NCBI GenBank assembly: GCA_032622095.1
Contig: CP136061.1
Span: 35,281,797-35,345,796, forward strand
Source of the DNA: Siphonodentalium dalli
Lineage: Eukaryota > Mollusca > Scaphopoda > Gadilida > Siphonodentaliidae
Length of the DNA stretch: 64,000 bases
Direction: 5' to 3'
The notes beneath the pieces are model-generated. The model searched no databases and was not told where the DNA came from. It worked only from the letters and a program-made list of their open reading frames with translations. The position numbers and the translations under genes were made by a program. This document shows, piece by piece, positions 12,801 through 27,800 of this stretch (its first letter is position 1; every line of letters begins with the position of its first letter).

Positions 12801-15800
12801 CTCTCATAGGGAGCCTTGCATTTTTAAGAGAAAGCATTGGCCTAACAATATTTACCTTGACCTTACAAGCCAGTGCATTCTCTTATCAATGTGATGCTCC
12901 CTATGGGAGACTCGCATATAAGAGAATGCAATGGCACAGGGTTTTCGCAATATTTCAGGAAGCTCCAGTCATGAAAGGTTAAATTGAAATAGCATTCCAT
13001 AGGGAGACTTGCATATATATGAGAATGCACTGGCACAGGATCTTTAATGCTGCACCAGCTCATCTCCCATCATGAAAGGGTTAATACACTTTTGTAACTT
13101 TAGACATTGAAGCATGTCATGTCAATGTGCATGGAGATAATCATGAGGCCATTAAGTCTGTGTATTGAGGCACAATCTGCATCTTAAAAATCCTGCTGTA
13201 AGATAATATTTTTATTTATCTTAAAATTAGCTTCTTTTTCCTAAAATACACACAGAAACGACTACCGGTAGGTTTCCAAATCCTAGATGGTGATAACAGT
13301 GAATATACATGAGCTGTTGAGAAACTTGCTTCATTTCTAAAAAAAAAAACATTTACATGTGTAATTCAGTTGTTGGAAATTTTATCAAAATCCGCCGATA
13401 AAAACACATACCATTACTTTAATAATAATATAGACAAGAATAAAAAACTCCTGCGTGAAATTGACGAGTCGCCATCCGAGATTTTAATGTCACAACAAAT
13501 CCGTACTCCTAATTATAGCTTGTGACTCAGATGGCGACTCGTCCGATTTTCGAATTTGGAGTTGTTGTGAATTCAAAGCGATTAACGTTGTAAAAAACGG
13601 CAAATCTTTTTGGATATTCAGTCTTACTTTCGAGAGATATATCTAATCGATTGAGAGGAATACATATATTTACAGTTATTACATTTGTTACACTGAAATA
13701 AGACTTGAGACGAGTGGTGGTAGCGGGCCGGAGCATCAGCATCAGACATATACAGTTATGCCTTAAATAATCGACCCCTTAACCACAGCAGAATTATGGG
13801 TAATTTTTCAGGATTTAGCTCTCAGTGAGAGCTTTCCTATGAATGGCAACAAGCCATATTTCCAACTAAATCCTGAAAAATTACCCATAATTCTGCTGTG
13901 GTTAAGGGGTCAATTATTTAGGGCATTACTGTACATGTGTAATTTCAAACTAACTGATACATTTCTGGTGGTAATTGTGAAAAACACTAGAAAAATCGGT
14001 TGCATCCACGAAAACAGAATCAATGTATGCACAAGCGGACCTATTTTGACACACTGAATTGTTGATGATGTAATACCTCACAGTGACGCAAAACAATATG
14101 CATGTGTGTTCCCGAGATAGGTATTCAAGTCTCACTAAATTCTCTAGGCCGCAATTGATTTGCCCTGGGGGAGTCATCGATATATGGCCCAGAGAAGGTA
14201 GATCAACCTAAATACGGATCTTGGAAACCCACATGGTGATGATAACCTATATTGCTCTTGAAAAATATATGAACACATAAACATGTCAACTAATTTTCCT
14301 GACACCAAAACCATCTTCTCTAAGACTATTTTGTGACCTACTTTTTAAGAATACCTGTTTAGATCAAGATGTTTCTATTGATACCATGTTTAAATTGTAC
14401 TACTGAACTTTTTTTTAGCAAATTACCTCAGAACACAAAGACACTTTTAATGGCCTAACAAACAAATTTGTTTTTAATATAGATGGTTTTATGCATGCTA
14501 GGACAACATGTAAACACATATTTATTTAGTGCAGAACAATATCAAAAAATCTTAAATTCATAAATAATTTATTTGTGTTATATACAGTTTTCATATCGTT
14601 AAATATTTATGACCTATTTATTTGACATAATCAATATGCAATATTTGAAAATGACCCAAATAAACATGGACTACATGTATATTGAAAAGAAACGGATAAT
14701 AGCTGAGGATTTTCATAACCTCAAATATAGAGGAATACTCCATTAAATAAGAAGGAATAAACACATCGTAAAGAAGTAAAATAGAAAAGAATATCCTCGG
14801 CTAGTAATAAGATATTGAATTGAACACACACACAATGTGCATCTGATACTACTGATTATTGGCAGAAATTTTCAGCAAAGTCCATCCAATACCTGAGATA
14901 ATATTACCCAATACATTAGGAGTGGAAGATCTTTATTGGAGGTGTTCATTATTTGCATAAAGATATGAGGAGAAAACCCACAGGAAGATAAATTGAGGGA
15001 GAATAAAGCTATAGATCAGAGAGTTGGATAATTATAGCAAGCAAGAACCAGAATCCAGAGAAGGGTAGGGGTAGTCTATGTTTCCTTCGATGTAAATCAG
15101 CAAGTGAGATCAGATGGGATAATGTGTTGTTTTACGTTGAAGTCCTGTGTATTTATCTTTCTATAACAGACTTTATGCCTAGATCCAGTCGTGAGATTTG
15201 TCATCAATTTTAATCGATTTTACCCTACAAATCAATACATGATGCTATTTATATCAGAAAGAGTGACATCTTATGGTCATAATGATGTATTATAATCTAA
15301 CGTTCATGTTAACTTGCGCATCCAATATGCCGCATAATTAGGAGTAACCTCAGTTTGTTTATATTTAATACACACTCTCATATCGCGAGGTCAAATGAGT
15401 TTGTATTTATGTTTAAAACATTGTGATAAAATATATTTTTCTGTTGTGGAATTCAGAACAAATATAATACTTTCCATGGATTTATGGTTTACTGTCACAA
15501 TTAAAACATTTTATTACAGTTATTGGGGGATTTAATGCGAGCAGGTCAACAGCGCTAAACCCCGATATAGAAATATATATTTACATGGGACTTTGTCATA
15601 AACAGCATTATCCCAAATGATTTCACTAGCTGGTTTATGTCGAAGGACTCTTGGACTAGGAAGGGGATGCTGCATAACATCGTCAGATCGACCTTCTCCC
15701 GCTTCTTACCTTCATTTTTTTCTTCGCAGCTTTAAGATAACCTTTGAGACTACTAATTTCTTTCTGGAGCTCTGTGTTCCTGGAAAGCAATCGATTGCTT

Positions 15801-18800
15801 ATTTGAAATAAAACAAATTTTTATAAACAAGAGGAGGTTGCTTCATGGCTGCTGGCAGACCCCTGTGGTGCATAACAAGCCTTGAAATAATGTGTCTGTC
15901 ATTTGCAGAATGAGGTCCCCAGAAGGTGAATTTAGTGATGCTACCCCACGGTCTAGCATCACTAATTTCACCCTTTGGTGACCTCATTCAGCTTAGTCCT
16001 CATCTTCTGGGAAGTATCTATGGTCTCAAATTAACATTGTTTTAGTTACTTTTTCTCTTCTGTACAGTTTCTGCATCCCATAATTTGCAGAAGATAAATT
16101 ACATAATCTAGGTGACTAAAGGGTGAACATATCACCAACTTCAACTGGGGAACTTTAATCTGATCTTAGGCCTAAGCAGAATGTGGTTCCCAGATGGTGA
16201 ACCCTCTGGGGACCTCATTATGCAATGTCAGACACACTAAATCCAGGCTTGGGTGCCAAATTGAACCTGGGCAGGATGAAACCCAACTTTTGAATAAACC
16301 TGCTTTGCTGGCCAACATCTGTATATAATATCATTGAGATCCTGAACACGATGACTGAGATATATGCAGGAATGGAAAAAAATTAGAATAACTTGAATTG
16401 AAAATGGACACAACATCATTTGACACTCTTTCTTTGACAAGGGATATAATTAACAATAACAAGAGGTTGCACAGCCAGTGGTGACATAACCCCATGGTGC
16501 AACCTCAAACATGGGCAGGTCTCGGAATGATCAGTCATTCAAATAACGGTTAAAAACATCAGCAGAAGATCTGGACGGACAAAAATCACGAAAAACTGAT
16601 AAACTAAGGGCCATAAGTCAGGCAGAAAAATTGGGATAAACCTAATTTTCATACTATTTTGTGACAGTGTGGCAAGCACATTGAATATCAACAAGACAGT
16701 CAATGACTGTGGGTCGCTCACCAGACTGTAAGGACTGAGAAGACGGGGACTCTGAAGACTACAAGAGTCAGTACTTGACAAAATCACTTAAGACAAGTAG
16801 TTCTAAACATGGACATAGCCGTATGTTCTCAGATGAGCAGGGCTCTTCACCTCGAAATTTCTAATTGCACATCACTGACAAATCTCCAACCTCTTACCTT
16901 TTAAAGAGGACAACCATACCACAGTACTAAGTTCACAAAAATCCTTTTGTACATTCCTCTTAGGTTGAATTTTACGACTGGTACCAGTACTTCAAGCTCT
17001 CAAACGTTTGATAATTACCAACCTGACACCCCCCCATAAAGTTAAAATTTGTGGCCAATATGGTCCAACAGTTTAACCTGAAGTAGGAACATATGGACTG
17101 ATGGTTTAAAAACATACATGTTAGAAAATCAAACCAAACTACGAGAACAATTCTAACTTATTTTTGGTGTGAACATCTAATCTACAACTAATGTAGTATT
17201 AGGCATGAAATTTTTAACTGTTTAACTTTTTATCAAAGTAGGGGGTCAAATCTCCACCCCTCTACACTCCCTCCCCATTGCCTCAAACATTGCCCCCACC
17301 CAGGCTGTCTAGAAATCAATATTATTATACCAGTACCAAACAGCATAGAGGAGAGTTAAATCTCTTATCTCTGCCCCTATTAGAACAAATGTGAATCCTC
17401 ATCTATGAGATCCATTCATCCAGTAATATCAATAAAACCCCCCAATTTTTCTTTGAAAAATCAGGGTATGATTTCACCTGGATAAGTGATGGTTAAGAAA
17501 CTAATATTGGAACAGCCGAGCCTGTATTTAGTGTGTCTGACCTTTGCAGGTGAATTTAATGACAGTATTCCGCAAGGTGGACTAACATCACCAAATTCAC
17601 CCTCTGGGGCCTCATTTCCCATTTGAAAAAATCTGAACCCCGGTACCCAAGGCCCCTCCATACCAAATATAAGCTATATAGGCCCAATGGTTCTTGAGAA
17701 AAAACTGTTTTAAGAATTACTATGGAGGGAAAGAGTTATGGCCCTGGCTTCGCACCTACATGTATTTGATGTGATGAACTTAATTGAACAAATCTGATTG
17801 TGAGACACCTAGGGAACATGCACACTGAACTATATAAACACATTCCGTCTTTAATATGGAGAAGAAAACAATTGTTGATAGATGGATGGATAGACATCTC
17901 AACAGGCAGACGGATGGAAGCCTGACAGATAGAAGACAAATTTAATCCAATTTTTCTTTGAAATTAGTGGTATGATTTCATCTGGATAAGTGGTGATTAA
18001 GAAAATAATATGAAATGGCCAAGTCTGAATTTAGTATGTCTGACATTTGCAGAATTAGGTCCCCAAAATGTGGATTTAATGACAAAATTCCGTAAGCTAG
18101 CATCACTGAATTCATCCTCAATCTGATTAGGCCTCAATGGCCAATAAAACCTAGGAAAAGATTGAAGTCCTACAGTTGAAGTTGGTGATACACACCCATT
18201 GAGCACCTCAATTATGCATTTTATCTTCTGCAAATTAGGGGGACATTGAAACTGAACAGGTGGAAAAAAGTGACTAAAACAAACTGTCAATTTGATATGT
18301 ATATAGGAGGTACGGCACACACAAAAAAAACAAAAACAAAAAAAACAAAAAATTGGCATTGTCTCAAAAATCATTATTGTCAATTTGATACTTAGGATAC
18401 TTCCCAGAAGATGAGGCCTAAGCAGAATTAGGTCCCTGGAGGGTGTATTTGGTGATGCTAGCATGCTGTATGGGGTAGCAACACTAAATTCACCATCTGG
18501 GGACCTCACTCTGTAAATGTCAGACACACTATTTCCAGACTTGAAGAAATCTAAGCCGTTCACAGTACCATTGAATGTCAGTCATCACCTAACCTTGGGA
18601 GAACCAGTTTGTTTTTAAATTGCTACAGATATGTTTACATAAACTAGCCAGATGATATCTATTATTCTAATCTAAACAAGAGGTGTGTACTCGAGTGCTA
18701 GCATACCCCCACCGTGGCAAATTCAACCCGCATTATCCGTAAACCCAACAAAAATTTTTTTAACTTTAAAGAAAATTTCGGACTAATAATATCGATATGG

Positions 18801-21800
18801 TCTCACAAGAAGCTTGTACAGAAAAAATTATTCAAATTGGTTCATATTTGTTAAAGTTATTAAGTCTGACAGAATTTTCTGTCAAAATAAGTCGAAAATG
18901 AAGTGTAATATTACGAAAAACAGTCTGAGCCAATCCCTAGCTGCATCATGTAGAGAGGGTATTGTGAGAAGCATGTATACCAAAAATTATTTGTTAAAGT
19001 TATTAAGTCGGACAGAATTTTTTAAGTAATAATAAGTCGAAAATGAGGCGTAACTTAAAAAAAAAAAGTCGGACCGAACCGCAATTAGCATCATCCTAAG
19101 GAAATTGCATACAAAAAATTATTGAAATCGGTTCATAGTTGTTCGAGTTATGAGGTCGGACGGACGGATGGTGCGACGGACACACGGAGGGAGAAAGCGT
19201 GACGGACGGACGCAGTCAATCCAGTATACCCCCCATTTTCTTCGAAAGTGGGGGTATAATTAATGACCTGCATCTTTGCAGATATATATGCTTCTGTGGT
19301 GAGAAGAGGTATTAATTAAATTGAGAGGTGATATGGCTTGGAAGGGATGTTGGTTGATGGCAGGGTGGGGTAGGGGCCATGTGGGAGGGGGTGGGTGGGG
19401 GAGGGTGGAATGTTTCCATAATTTCATTAAAGAGCAAAGTTTCATAACTCTGCAGATGTTATAATGGCGTCACTTTTTTCAAATTTTAAAATTTTATAAC
19501 ATGTTTAAAAAATATTGTTTTTGTCCCAGAAGATGAGGCCTAAGCAGAATTAGGTCCTGGAGGGTGTATTTGGTGATGCTAGCCTGCTGTACAGGGTAGC
19601 AACACTAAAATCACCATCTGGGGACCTCATTTCTGCAAATGTCAGACACACTATGTCCAGGCTTGAAGAAATGAACAATGGACTATTCCTATTTATTCTT
19701 GTAGAATAGGTGTTTAACTAATGTCATGTCATGTAATGACAGATGGTAAACTGGTCTGAAGCAAGCAGTCTTCAGCCAGAGTATCAGGTGTCCACACTGA
19801 TACAGGCTTCAGTGTTCTCTTAAAAAGTCATAGTCCATAGCAAAGAGGTGTGAATTATAAAGGGCCATAACTCTGTTAAAATATATCGGATCAAACCCAT
19901 ATTTTAACTTGATCTGTATATAAGTGTCAAAAATTCATATACCAAATTTGGTGTCGATCAGATGAAAAATGTTTGAGTAATCCTGTCTTGGATGAATTCT
20001 ATATAAAAACAAGAATGGAAAGGGTTAAATAAACAATACCAAAATCGATACAGTTGAAGAACGTGCTAAGAAAAATCTAGGTAAGAAATATGAGGCTGTG
20101 ATGGGTCTAAAAAAAAGGTGAAAATGCAAAAATGAAATTTTTTGTTTTTAAAGTTATGTCCCTGGCTCTGCCCCTATTTGACCCAGTGACCCCATTTGAA
20201 CAAATCTGAACCCCAGTCAACCAAGGTCCCTCCGTACCAAATATAAGCTTAATCAGCACAATATTCCTTGAGAAGAAGTCACTGTAAGAATTACTATGAG
20301 TTATGGCCCTGGTTTCTCAACTGATCAACCTGGTGACCTCATTTGAACAAATCTGAATGGGAGTGACCTAGGGAACATCCACAACAAATATGAACCCATT
20401 GGGCCTTATAGTTCTGGAAAAGAAGTCGTTCTAAGAATTACTATGAAGGATTAGAGTTGTGGCCCTGCTTTTTCAACTAATTGACCTGATGACCTCATTT
20501 GAACAAATCTGAATGAGATTCACCTAGGGAACATCCACACCAAATATGAACCTATTCCATCTTACGGTTCTGGAGGAGAAGATGATTCTTGATGGACGGA
20601 CAGACGGACAGACAGACGGAACGACAGACGGAACGACGGACGGAACGACGGACGTAACGACGGACGAGGAGTGATGACTATAACTCCACCGGAGACTTCG
20701 TCTCAGGTGAGCTAAAAAGGTTTCACAAATTAAGGGCTGTAGCGCAGGCAAACAAATTGGTATAAACCTAGCTTGCTCACTGATTGAAATATTGTAGCAA
20801 GCAACTTATATACCAAGAATTATAGAATTTGGTTTGTATTTGTTTGAGTTATCAAGCCGGAAGGATGGACAGACAGACAAACACAGTCAATCCAATATAC
20901 CCCCCCCCCCCCCACTTCTCTTCGAGAGTGGGGGTATAATTAGCTGAATAGTTTATGTCAGGATTTTGTTTATATTTTGATATCGAAGGATATAATCACA
21001 GTCTATTGGATTCAGGGGTCCAGAAATGGGATTTATTCCTATGGGAGACTCACATATATAAGAGAATGCATTGGCACAGGGTTTTTGCAAACTTTCAGGA
21101 AGCTCCCATCATGGAAAGGTTAAAACAACCATGAGTTTTTAATGTACTGATTTTATTGGGTAAGATATCAGTATGATAATTTAAGGCCTCAACTTTGTTT
21201 CACATTAACTTACTTTGCTATTTCTGTTTCTAACCTAACCTCAGCAACCTTTCTATGTTCAGAAACTTTCCTAGATTTCTTTCTTTCCTAGAGGAAATGC
21301 AAATGATAGATTATAGATAAATTGGAAATTCATATAATGAAACAGGTAAGCCTAAACTGACGGACGTGAGAGATGAGAACATGCCAATGCATACTTTAGG
21401 TTTCATATCTTGAAGCGATATTTCGTTACATGCTCAATGATAGATTATTGAAACACTCACAGACAGATAATAATCATCCCAGTGTGAAGATATAAACATT
21501 TTAACTTTCGTGATGTGTGATTATTGGCTTCCGTGTATTCTTGTTCAATTTCATAATCAAGGACAGCATCACTGAATCAGTTCTGGTATTGTTATCATGA
21601 TATATATTCACCTTTACCATAAAATTTGCCTATACTATAAATTTCTCAAATACATGCGGAAACGACTAGTTCACAAAACTTTAATTTAACCTGGCAATTG
21701 GCATAAATTACTCCTATATTTACAGTAACGAACGTATACATATTGTTTCAAGTCAACTTATACATTTTCTATGGTAATGCCAAAATAACATTTTAAAAAT

Positions 21801-24800
21801 CGGTTGCAATCCAGGAAAATGGCAATGTTTTAATTTAGTCCATATGCACAAACTTCGCAGCTATGTGCTGCATGCTATTTTATACTTGAAATTAGTATTT
21901 TATTCGATATTCTGTTGAACTAATAAGATAATTGGTTATCACCACCCTGTAGGCTCCTGAGATTGGTGTTCAAGGCTCGATGCATTCTCTGAGTTGCATA
22001 TTCTACCCAGAAAACGTAGCTTGCCTTGTGTACAGATCCCAGACACCCACACAGTGATGATAACCTATATTTATTATTTATTTATTATAACAATAGATTT
22101 TTCATTTACATTTGACATATTATAAGGAAAACAATAGATTTATATGACACTATATGTCTCTAATATAATTATTAATATAAACAGCAACCAACTATACAGG
22201 TATCCAAGCATCAATAGATGATATGTTTGAGTATATCTATTGGTGGAAATGAAGAATTTCTTTGGAATAGCGGCATTCCGCTTGCAAAAAACATTTGTCT
22301 CCATCACCCACGAGATAATTTTCGGTATCTACTAAAAAATAATAGGCATGTTACATACTGTTTTGATATATTAACAGTAATTGATTCTAACCATACCTCA
22401 TCCATCTGGCTGCCATAAGACTGTTTTTCCTTCTCTAACTGAACAAGCTACAACAAAGTCAATCTAATGTTATTGTATCTACAATATATACTATCTACAG
22501 TATACATTATCTAGAATATACATTTTCTACAGTAGAGCTGGCTAATATAGATATACTAAAGAGCAGAATAGAGATTAGACTTATAAGAAAATGTTATTGG
22601 AAAATATCACAGGAATTGAGTCTTTCGCGAATATCAAGTAGGTGTATGTATTCTGAAAATATCATTCTTTAAAATTGGTCTCATTATAGTAATACTAGAT
22701 ATTTAATTTGAAACTAAAGACTTTAAGTTATGTTAAGATAAGGCACTCTATAGTCTGCTATGGTTTTATTAAAAAATGAGAAATTATTTCAAACAAAATT
22801 CAGCCATAATGACTAGCAGGAAAATGACATCAAACAGCAGTAAACTCCGCCTATATGAGTAAAATCCGCCTATATGAGTAAACTCCGCCTATATGAGTAA
22901 ACTCCGCCTATATGAGTAAACTCTGCCTATATGAGTAAACTCCGCCTATATGAGTAAACTCAGCCTATATGAGTAAACTCCGCCTATATGAGTAAAATCC
23001 GCCTATATGAGTAAACTCCGCCTATATGAGTAAAATCCGCCTATATGAGTAAACTCCGCCTATATGAGTAAACTCCGCCTATATGAGTAAACTATGCCTA
23101 TATGAGTAAACTCCGCCTATATGAGTAAACTCAGCCTGTATTGAGTAAACTCAGCCCGTATGAGTAAACTCAGCCTATATGAGTAAACTCAGCCTATGTA
23201 CTAACTCACCCTGTATCCGAGTTTAGATTTTGACATTAATTCTTTCTCCCACATATCTTTACTATCCTCTACCTCCCTCAGTAAGATGGATTTAGTTGCA
23301 GATTCATCCTGTATAAATTATGGCAGGTTATGTGGTTTAGTACTAAATACAGTGCTCAAGGATAAATAGACTCAATTGTGATAATAATTAGAACATGTTT
23401 GCTATTCTACAACAAAGCTCATCGTCGGTTGCCTGATGTTTATTTCAGAGGTTGGAATAAAGTGGGAGGTGGATAAAAGAACAGTGTGAAAAGTATGTCT
23501 GTTGGTGTCAGTCAGTCATTGTTTAGTTAAGTAAGGGGCGTGTTACATGAGCCGGGACAACCCGGTCTGCCGGGTGCCTCGGTCCTTTGTGCTTTCTCAC
23601 TGAAATAATGGTGTGCTGTTACATGAGCCGGGTCAACTCGGCAAACAGAGTTGTCTTGTCCCGCCTAACCGGGACAACTCGGTTAGCCGGGACAGCTTGG
23701 CTCACGTAACAGCGAGTCATCCCGGCTAGCCGGGATGAAAGTCTGGAACGTAACACCATTCGTTGTAACTTGACATGACGTTAGCCAATAAAATGATCGC
23801 GTCGTGTGAGTGACGTTAAGTGACAACCCAAGCCACTCAGTTATGGGCGTGCCGACATTATGGACCGACTTCGTGACGTGTGATTGACAGCTAGATGGAT
23901 AGCTAGTTGCATGAACATCAACCGAGTTGTCCCGGCTAACCGAGTTGTCTCGGCTCAAATAACAGCGTGATCGAGTTGTCCCAGCAGACCGGGTTGTCCC
24001 GGCTAACCGAGTTGTCCCGGCTCATGTAACAAGCCCCTAAGTTAACCATATTTAAGAATTCACATGTTGATTTGATTGAATAGTGCAATTTTGATTCTAT
24101 CTACAGATATTATTATGGAGACTGATTAGACTGTTTTTGCAGGGTTGCCAAAGTACCGACGGTACCACAACTTTCGGGACCGGTTCCGTTCTGATGTTCA
24201 GTACCGCAAACTGGGTCGGTATCGGTACTCATTGAGTGGACTTTCATACTGCAAATAAATTTGGTTTCGTGGGGTTCCATCATCAATTATTCGTTAAGTT
24301 CGAGGTTTAGTCAAACAACGAAAATAAAAATCGCAACGACATTTACGATTAAGTTGTTGTCTGCAGCGGTTTTCGGCAAATCGCAAAGGGAGGATTTAAA
24401 AAAAGACGGAATACAGAGTGGAACGGATGTAGACATGTATGTTTGACTAACATTGTAGGCTTGTATTGAAACACGGTACAACATATTATTTGTGTGGTAA
24501 TTAATTAGAGAACTCACTAATCGGCCATATTACTCGCATGTTGTAATTACATGAATGATGTCAACCAATGCAACCAAAGTCGTTTCCAGTAAGTCTAGTT
24601 TTTTAGTTGGCTAGTTCGAAAATTTGGAATAGATTTTGAGAGAAAATACTGCCGCCCCCACAATGCATGCATTCTGTCAATTTTGTGACAAGTTGTCATA
24701 GTGCGGCATACTGTGCCTTTGATGTTTGAATGTGCTGATGATATCACGTTAACCCATCGCAGTTGTGTTTGGTGTTATGGTGAGCTGCTTAATTAACCCT

Positions 24801-27800
24801 TTATATTCGTTAAGAGGTATATTAATAGAAATCAACAATCAGTACGAGAACCGTCGGTAATCAGAACTGGTACCGATTTAATTCCTGATTACCAGCGGTT
24901 CCGGTACCGGTACCTATTGGCAACCCTGTGTTTTAGTATGTGACTGTATGTCTATAAGTTCTATGGTGTTATTCTGTGAGAAAATGGTTTGCTCATCTCA
25001 TTTGTCAGCCAGTATTTGTGCTTCGATTTACAAGTGGGGCGTTTTGGAGCCACAACGAATAAATTTATATATATAAAAATAAAAGTGTAGGATCTGTCTG
25101 TCCATCTGTCTGTTCACAACTTTTCTCCCAGACTGATTTCAACCAAATTTGTTGTGGTGACTCGGGATTACCCCAGCAGATATTATAAGGGTGTTAGTTT
25201 TTCAAAATTTTGATTTAAAAAAAAAAAATTAAATTGAAAATGATCGAGGAGTTGAATCTAAAACAAAATTAAAAAAATTTTGTTTTTATTTTTGAATTTT
25301 AAAAGATCAAATGAGGCCACAAAGTTTTTGCATGTTTCAGTTTGAATCTATTTGAGCTAGGATATATAAAATTGTACATAGTTTGATTGACTATTAGGTT
25401 GGTGAAAAAATATAGTTATATTACACAATATTTTATCCATAAGCTGAAAGGAACATCAAAATAAATATAAAGGGTAAAGAAGATATACTAAAGCATTGAG
25501 GAGCAGATAACTCATACAATATTTCTCTGTTTTACTGTAAGCAGTAGAAAATGCAACAGACAAAAGTCTTAATATTACAAGGAGAAAGAAGTAGTAATAA
25601 TGGTAACCTAGCAAATTTAATCAAACTGTTATCATCCACAATGAATGTTCAAACTTACAGGCAGTTTGGAGCCTTAAATTATACCTAATAATTCTTGCTT
25701 TTACCTACTTCCAGGTATCAAGATAGGTCCATAAATATGGGAAATACTAATATATGAACTTTATGTTCCTCGGAAAGTCTTATTAAAGTCATAAAACTGA
25801 TAGTTTGAAAGTAATTAAATCAACTATATTGTACTACTGTATAGCACTGTTTAGAATTTTAAGGATAGAGATGAAAATAACCAGGAAATTCTACTAAAGG
25901 ATTAACAGCTAGCTAGGATAAGCTAATAATACAGACAATGAATCGTTGGGAGAGAAAGCTACATGATTACAAAGAATTTGGATAGGTTTAGATTGGAGAA
26001 TGTCAAAACAACTGATTGCATTAGATATATTCTCACCACGAAAGCAATTATCTTTCAATCATGAAAATGAGAATTGCACGAAATAAGTTGGATACACCTT
26101 AAGACAATTTTAGTATCATTAGATGCGGCTATTCTAAAGGCCTTTTCAAGTCGAATGACAGCTTAGGACCTTGAAGCATTGACATGATCACATGATGCAT
26201 TGATTTCAACTTCTTGGTTACATTCATAGAGTTTGGTGATATTATAGGAAACCACAATCGTGGGTTAAGGCCCCTCTTTAATGTGTCCAGTTTATAGATG
26301 TATTTCATTTCAACAGTTTTAATTGAAACTAGTTTTGAGGTGTATCCAGATTATTTCTTGCAACCATCAAGAAAAAAGGCTTTATTGTCTTACCATCTGC
26401 TTGCATTGAAATCAGTATCCACAGTAAATAGTAACAAGATCCACATATTTGCACCTCAACCTTAGTTAACCCTTTACCCAACAGAACGGCCCTGTGCCAA
26501 TGCATTCTCTTATATATGCTAGTCGACCATAGGTCGCCTCGCATATATAAGAGAATGCATTGGCTTAACACATTAAAAATTATAAAATTGTTAAAGAATG
26601 TAAGAAAAAATGGTAAAAAGTGTTAAAAAAAGATTTTTTTTAGGCCAATGCATTCTCTTATATATGCGAGGCGACCTATGGTCGACTCGCATATATAAGA
26701 GAATGCATTGGCACAGGGCATAACTGTAACTATCACAATGTGGTAAAGGAGCCGATTCCAATGATATCCATATTTGTATGGTTCTATTGAGACAGACCGA
26801 AGATATTTTAGGCTGTTGAAGCTTTATTTGGCCGGTTTTGGCTGGTTTGTTGGGTAAAGGGTTAATGGGAATTTATTTGCTTGATCCAAGTGATTTTGGT
26901 GGACAGAATTTCATGTTATGAAACCTCTATGTGTACACAAATACTGACCATATTTAGCCAGATTTGAGATGTATTACTGCATGCATTGAGTTATCATGCT
27001 TACAGTGGGGAATCATGTGGTTTCGAGTTAATGAGTATCACACATTCAAAGTAACCAAGGCGATTGCAAATGCAACCAGAAACAAGGGAAAAAGGAAATA
27101 AACACAATTTTTTTCAAAATAAGTAAAATATATATCTCCTAGAAGTATCTTGCCCACTGAACTCTATGGAATATTCCCAAATTATACCATATAGTTCAGT
27201 GGGCAAGATGACATTGACGGAGATACAATATTTTTCAAAATAAGTAAAATATATATCTCCTAGAAGTATCTTGCCCACTGAACTATATGGTATAATTTGG
27301 GAATATACCATAGAGTTCAGTGGGCAAGATGACTTTGACGGAGATATAAGTTTATTGTTGGTAACTAATAACGACTGGTGATCGCGTGAATAAGTTTATT
27401 GTTGGTAACTAATAACGACTGGTGATCGCGTGAATAAGTTTATTGTTGGAAACTAATAATGATTGGTGATCACGTGAATAATTTTATTGTTGGTAACTAA
27501 TAACGACTGGTGATAGCGTGAATAAGTTTATTGTTGGCAACTAATAAGGACTGGTGATCACGTGAATAAGTTTATTGTTGGTAACTAATAATGATTGGTG
27601 ATCAGGTGAATAAGTTTATTGTTGGTAACTAATAATGACTGAAGTTTGAAGTTCTCCAATCTAAACTTTGCAATTAAATCAATAAGAATTCTAAGAGGTA
27701 TTTAACATCTAATATAGGAGGACCAAGTGACGTCATCAGACTCACGTCATCATCATCGCCATCGTACTCCCCACTGGGGTCTGCATCCTCATTCTCATCT

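Noticed and set aside
20524-20751. Ser/Val/Pro repeat ORF
   Set aside because: Translation of the GACGGAAC / GACGGACGG tract at the end of an interspersed repeat.
22848-23200. CRISPR-like regular array
   Set aside because: Repeats are head-to-tail without unique spacers, in a eukaryotic intron. It is a minisatellite.
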